From AWTP1-13 sp963820375 (GTDB taxonomy: Bacteria > Pseudomonadota > Alphaproteobacteria > Rhizobiales > Hyphomicrobiaceae), in NCBI GenBank assembly GCA_963820375.1, contig CAWFZX010000037.1:62001-126000 (forward strand): DNA of 64,000 nt, written 5' to 3'. A program made the translations under genes and the position numbers. The notes beneath the pieces are model-generated. The model saw only the letters and a program-made list of their open reading frames with translations, was not told the DNA's origin and made no database searches. Shown in pieces: positions 17,553 through 25,640 of this stretch; the first letter of the stretch is position 1, and every line of letters starts with the position of its first letter.

Positions 17553-18777
17553 ACTGTTTCTGTGCTCCTTGCTGACAATTGTTCCGGACTATCTCTTCCG
17601 TCGATTTGCTCAGGGAAGGCGACTGGGCAAGGAAATAACCTTTTACTCGGTGTGGTTCGAACTGAGGTGGGGGATCACGGGCTGCTTGATTCTCACGGTC
17701 GCCTTAATCACGGTGATTTTTTACAACCACCCATCCACGCGCAACGTCACGCTATTCTTTAGAACCGTCCCGATCGTTCCGGAGATCAATGGGCGCGTCG
17801 CCGAGGTCTTCGTTGGCGTAAGCAGCCCAATCAGCAAAGGGGCGCCGCTCTTCAGGCTGGACAGTTCGAGGCAAGAAGCTGAAGCGGAGAGCGCGCGGCG
17901 CAAAATTGCGGAGACTGAAGCAGAGATGCTGGTGGCGCGCACCGACATCTTGAAGACTGAAGGACAGATTGTGGAGGCCAAGAGCGCCCACCAGCAGACC
18001 GTGGACGAACTTGAGACCAAGCGAGAACTGCAGCGACGCAATGCGGGTAACGTCGCATTCCGCGACATCGAGAGGCTTGAGGTCACTCTGGAGGGTCGCA
18101 AGGGTGCCATTGCTGCCGCGACCGCTGCTAAACAGCAAGCCGAGGAGCGGATTGCCACTCTTCTGCCAGCTCAGAAGGCCAGTGCTGAAGCGACGCTGGC
18201 GGAGGCCGAAGTACAACTGCGGAAGACCGTCGTCCGTGCCGGCGTCGACGGGCGCGTGGAGCAATTTGCGCTGCGGCCCGGCGATATGGTCAATCCGATG
18301 ATGCGACCGGCTGGCCTCTTGATCCCCACGGGTGCCGGTCAGCGCGTTCTGCACGCCGGCTTCGGACAGATCGAAGCGCAGATCATGAAGGTTGGAATGA
18401 TTGCCGAGGTCACGTGTGCATCTAAGCCCTGGACCGTTATCCCGATGGTGGTCACCGAAGTGCAGGACTATGTTGCTGCAGGCCAGTTCCGCGGTGGTGA
18501 GCAATTGATTGACGTGCAGCAGGTGATGCGACCGGGCACCCTTTTGGTGTCTCTCGAGTCTCTCTACGAAGGCGGCCTCGCGGGTGTGACGCCTGGCAGC
18601 AGCTGTATCGCCAATGCCTATTCCAACAATCACGACACGATCGTCGCGAAAGAGACCGGCGCCCTGAAACGCGCAGCGCTTCACGCTGTGGATGCGCTCG
18701 CGCTTGTGCACGCCTTGATTCTGCGACTTCAAGCGCTCGTGTTCCCCTTCCAAACCCTCGTGTTCGGCGGGCACTAA
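17545..18777 (+). CDS. HlyD-family membrane fusion protein, YiaV-like
   Basis: A 410-aa periplasmic adaptor-type protein. One membrane span is at about residues 38-60 (WGITGCLILTVALITVIFY). A biotinyl-lipoyl half (VPEINGRVAEVFVGVSSPIS) is followed by a long helical hairpin of about residues 105-220 rich in Glu, Ala and Lys, the second lipoyl half (VRAGVDGRVEQFALRPGD) and a beta-barrel region. These proteins link inner-membrane transporters to outer-membrane channels, but no transporter or channel gene is adjacent, as for E. coli YiaV. The gene overlaps the membrane gene before it. It may act in envelope adaptation together with the decarboxylases, which is an inference from position. Confidence 0.82.
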   Translation: MLELFLCSLLTIVPDYLFRRFAQGRRLGKEITFYSVWFELRWGITGCLILTVALITVIFYNHPSTRNVTLFFRTVPIVPEINGRVAEVFVGVSSPISKGAPLFRLDSSRQEAEAESARRKIAETEAEMLVARTDILKTEGQIVEAKSAHQQTVDELETKRELQRRNAGNVAFRDIERLEVTLEGRKGAIAAATAAKQQAEERIATLLPAQKASAEATLAEAEVQLRKTVVRAGVDGRVEQFALRPGDMVNPMMRPAGLLIPTGAGQRVLHAGFGQIEAQIMKVGMIAEVTCASKPWTVIPMVVTEVQDYVAAGQFRGGEQLIDVQQVMRPGTLLVSLESLYEGGLAGVTPGSSCIANAYSNNHDTIVAKETGALKRAALHAVDALALVHALILRLQALVFPFQTLVFGGH

Positions 18778-18959
18778 TCTGACCGCTCTTGACCATGGAA
18801 CTTTTCGGCGCGTTGGGAGCTCGCCTTTTTCGCTCTTTTGCGCCGGGCTACACTCAGCAAAGCGATCCATTGCAACTGGCGCGCAACGAGCCAAAGCAGC
18901 GGTCGATGTATCGAATTGCAGGGACTGGAGCATCAGACTTTGGCTGACGGCTTGGGTTT

Positions 18960-19395
18960 CGAACCCGTGCGACCGATCTTCGCATCAGGGCCGACCGACA
19001 TGCACAATGTCTTCCGGGCAAACCGAAAGGGTACCAGTGGCAGCTGATGCCCTATTGCCGCACGCAACGACTGGCAATGCTGCTCGCCGATCCACTCGGC
19101 ATGCGATTGTATCTCGGCAGTCAGCTTGGTGCCTAAAACACCAATGGTCTTCCGGCCCCGCTGCATTTCGGCATCCGGAAGGATGCGCGCGCGCTCGTAG
19201 GCCTGACGAGCGGCGACCTCGACAAGGCTGAGCATGCGGGGTTGATGTTCGCGGCCGTCCCCCGCCCGCATGGTCCCTAGTGGGCCCAGGCGTGCTGGCC
19301 GTATTGCAGGCAATGCCGAGCACGGGGCAATGCGGTGACAGGCGGCCAATGATCGCGTCGACGGAGACACCACCAAGGCCGGCATCGCCGAGCAT
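18960..19395 (-). pseudogene. possible degraded glutamate racemase-like gene
   Basis: Read on the minus strand, 19395-19290 gives MLGDAGLGGVSVDAIIGRLSP directly joined to VLGIACNTAST. The D-x-G-x-G-G-x-S-V motif and the catalytic ACNTAS motif are both hallmarks of glutamate/aspartate racemases but are normally about 60 residues apart. A further piece in another frame, RKTIGVLGTKLTAEIQ at about 19155-19108, fits the family's IGVLGT segment. The gene therefore appears internally deleted and frameshifted. The match rests on short motifs only. Confidence 0.35.
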
Positions 19396-19741
19396 CTTTA
19401 AAAGCCAGGCCGCGGTGATCGGGTAAGCGCTGCACAGACTCTCAGGGTTACTCCCGAGCCGCTGGCGTCGACCTTCCCAGCGCGGGCATCGACCGCCGGC
19501 GGCAGGAACGCTGGCGAAAGCCCGGCAACGACAGGGTGTTGCTACACTTCGGCCCGCCGTGCCTGCGCCGACACGCGCCTCGGGTGTCCCTGCCGTCCAA
19601 ATTGGGGTTACACCTGACAGTCATGGGGCTCCCGCTCTGTCAGCTTTGCCTGCCACGAGCAGGCGCCCCGACGCGCCTGTTGGTAGGTGTTTTGATTGCT
19701 CTCGGTTCGAATGAGCCGCCGGCCAACTCGATGGGACGCCC
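19396..19741. other. intergenic region, no gene seen
   Basis: About 350 bases with no supportable gene. The stretch 18778-18959 on the other side of the racemase-like remnant is likewise empty. Confidence 0.45.
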
Positions 19742-20011
19742 ATGCGCAGGCTGCTGATTGCCATCTCCCTTCTGTGGGGTGTCGCCGACGGCGTCGCCTT
19801 GGCACAATCGACCGTAAAACCAAAGCCAGAGGCGCCTGGCAAAGACGACACGGAAAGCACCGCCCAGCTGCGTAAACGTAGCGACGAGCACTTTGCCCAA
19901 TGCATGCGGGATTGGGAGGTGGCCACGCATATGAGCAAACAGGACTGGGCAAAGACCTGCCGCCGCGTGGTCGACGGCCGCGTCAAGTTTATGCAGGAGC
20001 ACATGAAGTAA
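19742..20011 (+). CDS. small secreted protein of unknown function
   Basis: An 89-aa protein with a Sec signal peptide (MRRLLIAISLLWGVADGVALA, cleavage expected near ALA-QS at residue 21). The mature part is highly charged and contains two cysteines (FAQCMRDW and AKTCRRVV) and a helix-rich stretch DWEVATHMSKQDWAKTCRRV. No clear Shine-Dalgarno sequence is visible. I recall similar short periplasmic proteins in alphaproteobacteria, but no function is known. It stands alone and converges with the porin-like gene. Confidence 0.65.
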   Translation: MRRLLIAISLLWGVADGVALAQSTVKPKPEAPGKDDTESTAQLRKRSDEHFAQCMRDWEVATHMSKQDWAKTCRRVVDGRVKFMQEHMK

Positions 20012-20091
20012 TGGGTGTGCGGTAGCGGGCGTGCAGCAATGACTGCGCGCAACTTGCGCCTCCCGTTCACCTGCCGAGCGCGGGTGGTGCG

Positions 20092-21421
20092 CTAGCGGGG
20101 CAGTAAGGGCACCGTATAGTCGACGATGAAGCGGTATTCCGGCTGGTGGTCGCGATGCCGTCAACGTTGGAGAACACGTCCCCGTATCTCGCCCAGATGC
20201 TCAAGCCTTTCCAGCGGCCCTCGCTCGGCTGGTAGCGCAACGAAAGGTCCAGCTCCTCGCGGTTGGGGAGCGATGCGTTGGTGGTCGGGTCGATGGCGTC
20301 CCAACCCCAGACGTACCACGCCGCGGCGGTGACGTCCTTGAGGCCGAACCTGTCGAGCTTCAGCGTGGCGCCGAGCCCAGCTGCATCCTCGCCGGCATTG
20401 TCGAAGGAGAGCTGCTGCAGGTCGGTATAGTTGGGTTTGGTGCCCAACGGAAAATTGATGGCATTCTGGTCGCCCGTCGTTGACGCCACAAGCATCACGG
20501 CCAGATCGCCGAAGTCGGCCTTCAGCCGCGCCGAGCCCTGATAGGTGAAAAATGACGACCCCGTGAGCAGATCCGAACCGACGCTGTTTTGCGTGATCAG
20601 GTTGGCGGCCAACTCCCATTTCGGCACCGCTGGCGCGAGCGCGGAAACTGATAGATACCTTCGACATAGCCGGTGTTGATGGTGTCCTCGACCCAATAGT
20701 TCTCCGCCGCGAATGAGAAATTGGCGTTAGGACGATAGCGAAACCACGCGAAAGGCGTGCCCGCATCCACCTCTTCGACGCCGAACCCTTGCGCGATGTA
20801 ATCAAAGTCGTTGCTGTCGCGGGGTTTGAAGCGGTGGAAATAACCGGCGATGTATTCGAATTTCGCGTCTTTGCCCGTGTCGGAGCGCAAGGTTGCCCCC
20901 TCAAAGGTGAGAGGGATCATGCGATTGTCTCTGCGGTTGATTAGCGGGGTGTCGAGCAATTGCCGCCCGACAATCAAATCCTGTCCGTGGAACTTGGCAC
21001 CGAGGTAGGCGGCGCCCAGTGTATTGATCGGATCTTGATCGTTCGTCAGCAACAGCGTCCCGCCCTCGTCGGCGGGGGCAAAAATCGGCTGGGACGTGAA
21101 GAACGTGGCGCCAATGTGGAACGTATTGGCCCAAAGACCCGAATGGTAAGCCAGCCAGCCGCCGCCGGCCCAAGCCTGGTTCCTGCTGCCGTCGAAATTT
21201 TCACGGTCGAAATAGTAGGTGCGCGGGTGCCACTCCAGGGTTGTGTCCCGGATGAACGGGCGGTCGCTGAACCGATCGCGCTCCACGCCTTCTCTCGGCG
21301 TCCCGCGCGCGGGCTCATCACCGAGCGCCGGCCCGGCGCCAATCCCCGACGCTGCTGCACCCAGCAGCAGCACGCACAAGAGGGCGGCGAACGGGCCAAT
21401 TCCAGCGCCAGTGTTTTGCAT
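20092..21421 (-). pseudogene. outer-membrane porin-like protein (OprD/alginate-export type) with two frameshifts
   Basis: Three frames together encode about 440 aa of a beta-barrel-like protein. The first segment (21421 to about 20640) has a signal peptide-like N-terminus (GPFAALLCVLLLGAAASG) and barrel strands such as GGGWLAYHSG and DLIVGRQLLDTPLINRRDNRM, the latter typical of OprD-family porins. The second segment (about 20635-20158) continues PKWELAANLITQNSVGSDLL. The third begins DHQPEYRFIVDYTVPLLPR and stops at 20092 with a good terminal strand. Each junction is consistent with one missing base. The family forms outer-membrane channels for small organic solutes. Whether the gene is dead or merely mis-sequenced cannot be decided here. 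Confidence 0.68.
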
Positions 21422-22042
21422 GGGTAATCTATCCGGTCTGGGTGCTTCGCGGAGCAACGGTTGCGTGCGCGCAGGCGAAGCGCTGTCGTTCCTTGACGCG
21501 CAACGAGACTCGGACTTGAGCAAGCCCTCGGCTCGCCCGTACAGGTTACAAAATGTGCAACGCGAACCCGGTCTTGCGGAACGCGAACGCTGGGGACAGA
21601 GCGCACCAACGCCGCGAGGGTGGAAAAGCAAGCTTGCGCCATTTCCAACCGTCAAGACGAATCAAGCATAGCGCAAAAGCGCGTAGGCGTCGGAAGCGTT
21701 TCTCGCGCCAAAACCCAGATCAACCAAAGCGGGTAGCCTCGCTGCCACAACAATCGGCAGGTCAATATTTGGGTTCTTGCGCCAACCCAGCCACCAAGCG
21801 TGGTCGATACACTTTTCGTGGCCGCCGAGAGCTGCCGTCATGTCCGACGCTGCTCTTGGGCACGGCGGGGCTGCCGGTCCGCTCTTGCGACCGAGGAAGC
21901 GGAAAAAACGGCGCAGCGCCGCTGGCCCGCGGCGTGGGCCAAAGCGCTTTGGACCAGCAAGCACAGAGGCTTCGTCGCTTTGTGAAGAAAAGGCTGCGCG
22001 CTCAAAACGCGCAAGCCAGACTGTCGGGCTGCCCTGGCAGCG
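21422..22042. other. intergenic region, no gene seen
   Basis: About 620 bases between the porin-like gene and the end of the diheme cytochrome gene. No frame here has recognisable protein character, and no clear repeats or RNA signatures were seen. Confidence 0.45.
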
Positions 22043-22969
22043 TCACTGCTTTTTGGCAGGCGCTTTGCCGCTGCGCGGCGGCAAGCTTTTTAGGTAGGCG
22101 GCGATGGCGTCGCGATCCTGCGCGGGCAGCTTGCCGGTATTGATGACGACATCGGCCATGTTCGAGCCGACCGAGTCATAGTCCGGCGTGGTGCCGGTCT
22201 CCAGCAGATAGGCAATATCCTTTTCGGACCAGGCGGCGATGCCGTTTTCGCCCGGCGTAATATTGGGCACCCAGCCTTTGCCTTCGGGATCGGCGCCGCC
22301 GGCGAACCGCCGCTCGGGAATGATCCCGCCCAGCAGGTCGCGGCCACTGTGGCACTCCGCGCAATGGGCCGGGCCCTCGACCAGATAGGCACCGCGATTG
22401 AGGAGCGCACTACGGGCAGGATCGGGCACGAACATCTTGCCGTCGAGGTAAATGCGCTTCCACAGGCCGAGCCCGCGCCGCACGTTGAATGGAAATGGCA
22501 ACTCGTGCGGCTGATTGGCTGTCGCCACGGCCGGCAGCGTGCGCAAGAAGGCAAACAGGTCGCGCACGTCGTCGAGCGTCATGCGCTGATAGGAGGTATA
22601 GGGAAACGCAGGATAGAGGTGCTCGCCATTGCGCCCGACACCCCGCAGCATGGCATTGACGAAGGCTTCCTCCGACCAGGCACCGATGCCATGGGTCGCA
22701 TCGGTTGAAAGATTTGGCACATAAAACCTGCCGAACGGCGTGTTGAGCGCAAGCCCGCCGCCGAGGCGTTTGCCGTCCTCCTGCTTGGGCGTTGCATGGC
22801 ACGAGGCGCAGCCGCCGGCGTTGAACATCGTCTCGCCGTTGCTGAGGTCGGCCGCCCGGGGCGGCAAGGTGCCGCTGACAGCCACGCTCGGTATGCTGAG
22901 CGCATAAAACAGGGCGGCAGCGGCAAGGCCCAGTATCAGCAGCGCCGCAACGATCTTCCGCAACCGCAT
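22043..22969 (-). CDS. diheme cytochrome c
   Basis: A 308-aa periplasmic electron carrier anchored or exported by one N-terminal hydrophobic segment (VAALLILGLAAAALFYAL, residues about 6-23). Two haem-binding motifs are present, CASCH near residue 59 and CAECH near residue 200, each in a class I cytochrome c domain, with candidate Met ligands in between. It resembles the cytochrome subunits paired with gluconate, sorbitol or alcohol dehydrogenases, but no dehydrogenase gene adjoins it. The start at 22969 is set by GGAGGGAGGCGAC just upstream; an earlier in-frame start is ignored. Its 5' neighbour in the same direction is another cytochrome. Confidence 0.88.
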   Translation of the reverse strand: MRLRKIVAALLILGLAAAALFYALSIPSVAVSGTLPPRAADLSNGETMFNAGGCASCHATPKQEDGKRLGGGLALNTPFGRFYVPNLSTDATHGIGAWSEEAFVNAMLRGVGRNGEHLYPAFPYTSYQRMTLDDVRDLFAFLRTLPAVATANQPHELPFPFNVRRGLGLWKRIYLDGKMFVPDPARSALLNRGAYLVEGPAHCAECHSGRDLLGGIIPERRFAGGADPEGKGWVPNITPGENGIAAWSEKDIAYLLETGTTPDYDSVGSNMADVVINTGKLPAQDRDAIAAYLKSLPPRSGKAPAKKQ

Positions 22970-23128
22970 GTCGCCTCCCTCCACCGGCGCGACCACCTGA
23001 GCCGTCAGCAACCATATACAAAAGCGCGCGAGCCGCCTCGCGCGCCTTTCTTTAAGTCAAGCATCCGACCGGCGCCAATCAAGCATGCGACCAGCACCGC
23101 GTGGCAACGACCACGCTTACCTAACGGG

Positions 23129-23572
23129 CTACTTCTGTGGCGGCGGTTTGCGGTAGGCCTTGTGGCAGCCGCCGCAGTTGCTGGTTACTTTCGGCCACTC
23201 GGCTTTGAAGCTGGCCTCATCCTTCACCGCTCCCTCGGCAGCCTTCGCGTCGGCGGCCAGCTTGTCGAACTTTGCCATCAGATCCGCCTTGTTGGCGAAG
23301 GCTTCGGGCAGCGCGTCGGTTTCACCCGTCTTGGAGTTGTCGGGGAACAGATTTTTGGCTTCGCCCGCTTTGACCTGAATCGTCTGCAGCGACTCCTTTG
23401 CCTTGCCGAGATCGAAGGGAGCATCGCCCTTGGCCATGGTGCCGCCGCTCTTGGCCGCACCTCCGAAAGCCTTCATGGCCTGCTTGCGCTGGTCGATGAC
23501 GGCAGCATTCTGGGCCAACACAACCGTTGCCCCGATAGCGAGGGCCGCTGCAGCGGCTACAACGCGTAGCAT
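23129..23572 (-). CDS. class II cytochrome c (c556/c'-like)
   Basis: A 147-aa periplasmic cytochrome. It has a signal peptide (MLRVVAAAAALAIGATVVLAQ, cleavage near residue 20), a four-helix-bundle-like Ala/Lys-rich body starting IDQRKQAMKAFGGAAK, and the C-terminal haem site NCGGCHKAYR characteristic of class II cytochromes. The Met in the RKQAMKAF helix is the likely sixth ligand as in c556. GGGAGGA precedes the start at 23572. It probably shares a transcript with the diheme cytochrome (160-bp gap). Three short direct repeats lie about 30-70 bases upstream (see findings). Confidence 0.88.
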   Translation of the reverse strand: MLRVVAAAAALAIGATVVLAQNAAVIDQRKQAMKAFGGAAKSGGTMAKGDAPFDLGKAKESLQTIQVKAGEAKNLFPDNSKTGETDALPEAFANKADLMAKFDKLAADAKAAEGAVKDEASFKAEWPKVTSNCGGCHKAYRKPPPQK

Positions 23573-23759
23573 GTAAAGTCCTCCCGAGAATTGCCGGCGC
23601 GGCAAGCTCAACCCTTTAGGTTCAACCCTCTGGCTCAACCACCAAAGTCTCCCCGGCCCGCCCGTTGCGCACGAAAGTGGATTCGTGCTGCTGCCAACTG
23701 TAGCGGCGCGAGGCGCGGTTTCAACGCCTCGGGCCGCACTTTATTTTGATTGGCCATGC

Positions 23760-23786
23760 GGAATAAATTGAAGGTCACGGGCGTCC
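23760..23786 (+). promoter_or_regulatory. candidate ECF-sigma promoter upstream of the 23831 sigma gene
   Basis: GGAATAA at 23760-23766 and CGTCC at 23782-23786, 15 bases apart, lie 45 bases before the sigma gene. The pair resembles the GGAAT-type -35 and CGT-type -10 boxes used by several alphaproteobacterial ECF sigma factors, which often control themselves. This is a motif reading, not a computed match. Confidence 0.4.
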
Positions 23787-23830
23787 GCTGGCATAAGTCC
23801 TCCTGGTGTGCCGGCCAGTAGGAAAGGGAA

Positions 23831-24355
23831 GTGCGCGTGACCTCTCGCCGGGAAGCTGTTACGGCAGAAATCCCGCGCTTGCGGCGTTACGCGCGGGCCC
23901 TCCTCGGCGACAGCAGCGAGGCAGACGATCTGATCCAAGACACCCTGGAGCGCGCGCTGGCGCGTCTGGACCAATGGCGGGATGGAGACAATCCGCGTAA
24001 GTGGTTGTTTTCCATACTGCATAACCTGCACGTTGATGGTTTGCGCCGCAAGTCGCGCAGGCCGCCGCACGTCGGTCTCGACAACCTCGGGCCGCAGCAG
24101 TCGGCGCCGCCGGCGGATGGGGCAAGCGGGTGCGACCTCGATCAGGCGCTACTGCTGCTGACGGGCGATCAGCGCGAGGTGGTGCTGTTGGTGGGCCTTG
24201 AAGGCCTAAGCTATGCGGAAACTGCCCAGGTGTTGTCGATTCCCATCGGTACGGTGATGTCTCGCTTGGCCCGCGGGCGCGATCGGCTGCGCACCCTCTT
24301 GGACTATGACCTCGTCGATCGAGCCGATCAGGCGACCCTGCGGAGGGTCAAGTGA
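23831..24355 (+). CDS. ECF (extracytoplasmic function) RNA polymerase sigma factor
   Basis: A 174-aa sigma-70-family factor lacking region 1 and region 3. Region 2 is seen in RYARALLGDSSEADDLIQDTLERAL and WLFSILHNLHVDGLRR, and region 4 in QREVVLLVGLEGLSYAETAQVLSIPIGTVMSRLARGRDRLR. These direct core RNA polymerase to a small regulon. The start is GTG, with 23831 or 23837 possible behind AGGAAAGGGA. Its stop overlaps the GTG start of the next gene, a candidate anti-sigma factor, so the two are co-translated. The regulon is unknown; the two cytochrome c genes lie upstream in the opposite orientation. Confidence 0.92.
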   Translation: MRVTSRREAVTAEIPRLRRYARALLGDSSEADDLIQDTLERALARLDQWRDGDNPRKWLFSILHNLHVDGLRRKSRRPPHVGLDNLGPQQSAPPADGASGCDLDQALLLLTGDQREVVLLVGLEGLSYAETAQVLSIPIGTVMSRLARGRDRLRTLLDYDLVDRADQATLRRVK

Positions 24356-25149
24356 CCGGTGGGCAACGCTTCAGTGAGGCCGAGCTCAACGCGTTCGTGG
24401 ACGGCGAGCTGGCTGGCACGGAGGCCGCCGAGGTTGAGGCGGCGCTGGCAACCGCGCCTGAGGACTTGCGCCTTGTGCGCCAAATCTCGGACCTGAATGA
24501 ACGCCTGCATCAGCAGTATGCGCCTGTGCTGGCGGAGCCCGTGCCTGCGCGTTTGGCTGCGCTGGCGGGCCGCATCGGCCGCGCGCGCCGCTTCCCGGCG
24601 GCGCGACAGGCCCGGGCGCTGGCGGCCATGGCGACAGTGTTGCTTGCCGCCGCGGCAGCGGGATACCTGGCGCGCGGCGCCCTGGAGGGGGAGGCCTGGC
24701 GCCAGCCGGCCTTCGTGGCGAGCGCGCTCAGCGCGCATAAGGTGTTCGTCCCGGAGGTGCGCCATCCCGTGGAGGTCGGCGCCGCGGAAGAAAAGCATTT
24801 GGTGCAGTGGTTGACCCGTCGCCTGGGCGCCGAGGTGCGGGCGCCGGAACTGGGCGGACAGGGCTGGAAGCTGGTCGGCGGCCGCTTGCTGCCCGACCGC
24901 GACCTGGCCGCCGCACAGTTCATGTATGAAGATCCGAGCGGCCGGCGGTTGACGCTTTATGTGCGCAAGGAAGCCGGTCTCACTGACGCTGCCTTCCGCT
25001 TTGCCGAGCATGGCGACTTCGGCGCCTTTTATTGGATCGACCGCTCGCTTGCCTACGCGCTTGCCGGTCGGCTCGACCGCAACGAGCTGATGCGGCTGGC
25101 CCAGAGCATCTATGATCAGCTCGCTGTCCCCGGCGCAGGCCGCGGTTAG
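24352..25149 (+). CDS. anti-sigma factor (membrane-anchored)
   Basis: A 265-aa protein translated from a GTG that overlaps the sigma-factor stop. The N-terminus (FSEAELNAFVDGELAG) matches the anti-sigma domain common in FecR-like and related factors. A single membrane span lies at about residues 86-107 (ALAAMATVLLAAAAAGYLAR), and the periplasmic domain of about 155 residues contains GQGWKLVGGRLLPDRDLAAAQFMYED. It has no H-x3-C-x2-C zinc motif, unlike the ChrR homologue elsewhere in this window. It is expected to hold the sigma factor at the membrane until an envelope signal arrives. Confidence 0.85.
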   Translation: MTGGQRFSEAELNAFVDGELAGTEAAEVEAALATAPEDLRLVRQISDLNERLHQQYAPVLAEPVPARLAALAGRIGRARRFPAARQARALAAMATVLLAAAAAGYLARGALEGEAWRQPAFVASALSAHKVFVPEVRHPVEVGAAEEKHLVQWLTRRLGAEVRAPELGGQGWKLVGGRLLPDRDLAAAQFMYEDPSGRRLTLYVRKEAGLTDAAFRFAEHGDFGAFYWIDRSLAYALAGRLDRNELMRLAQSIYDQLAVPGAGRG

Positions 25150-25175
25150 GTCGCTGTATTTGCAGGCAGGCCGGC

Positions 25176-25478
25176 CTAGGGCCGCTGCGGCGGTGGGTCG
25201 ACCTTGAGCGGCATGCAATTGCGGTGTCCGAACTCATAGCAAGCCATCGCGCGTGAGAAGGCGGCGAGCCGTTCGATCAGCCACGCGCCTCCCACCACCA
25301 GCACAATGACAAGGGCCAGCACCGCCCAGTTCTGCCGGGCTCGCATGCGGTAGAAATCGGCCTCTTCCGCGTCGAGGTCGGCCTCCTGTGCAGCGCGCGT
25401 GTTCCTGAGCGCCGGGGGCGGCTCCACCGGCCGCCTGGGTCCGGGCAGGCGCCGGTCTCGGAACGGCACGACCGTCAT
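25176..25478 (-). CDS. single-span membrane protein of unknown function
   Basis: A 100-aa protein with a basic, proline-rich cytoplasmic N-terminus (RDRRLPGPRRPVEPPP), an acidic stretch (AAQEADLDAEEADFY), one membrane span at about residues 49-68 (WAVLALVIVLVVGGAWLIE) and a short tail containing two cysteines. ATG 25478 is used because an upstream extension has no conserved look. It converges with the anti-sigma gene (26-base gap). No family recognised. Confidence 0.6.
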   Translation of the reverse strand: MTVVPFRDRRLPGPRRPVEPPPALRNTRAAQEADLDAEEADFYRMRARQNWAVLALVIVLVVGGAWLIERLAAFSRAMACYEFGHRNCMPLKVDPPPQRP

Positions 25479-25640
25479 GGGCCCTCGGCGCTTTGCAAAC
25501 GTTGCTCTGACTGCGAGGAGGCAAATTGACGCGAGATCTTGCCAGAGCCGCCGCGCCGGCTCAAGCGGGGCGCACAGGAAATCTCCTAGCCGACGCCGCC
25601 CTGCCTTGCTTGCGCTCGCCACTTGGCAAAAGGTTCGGCG

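Noticed and set aside
17752..18933. A 393-codon minus-strand frame opposite the HlyD-like gene
   Set aside because: Antisense shadow of the HlyD gene with no recognisable domains.
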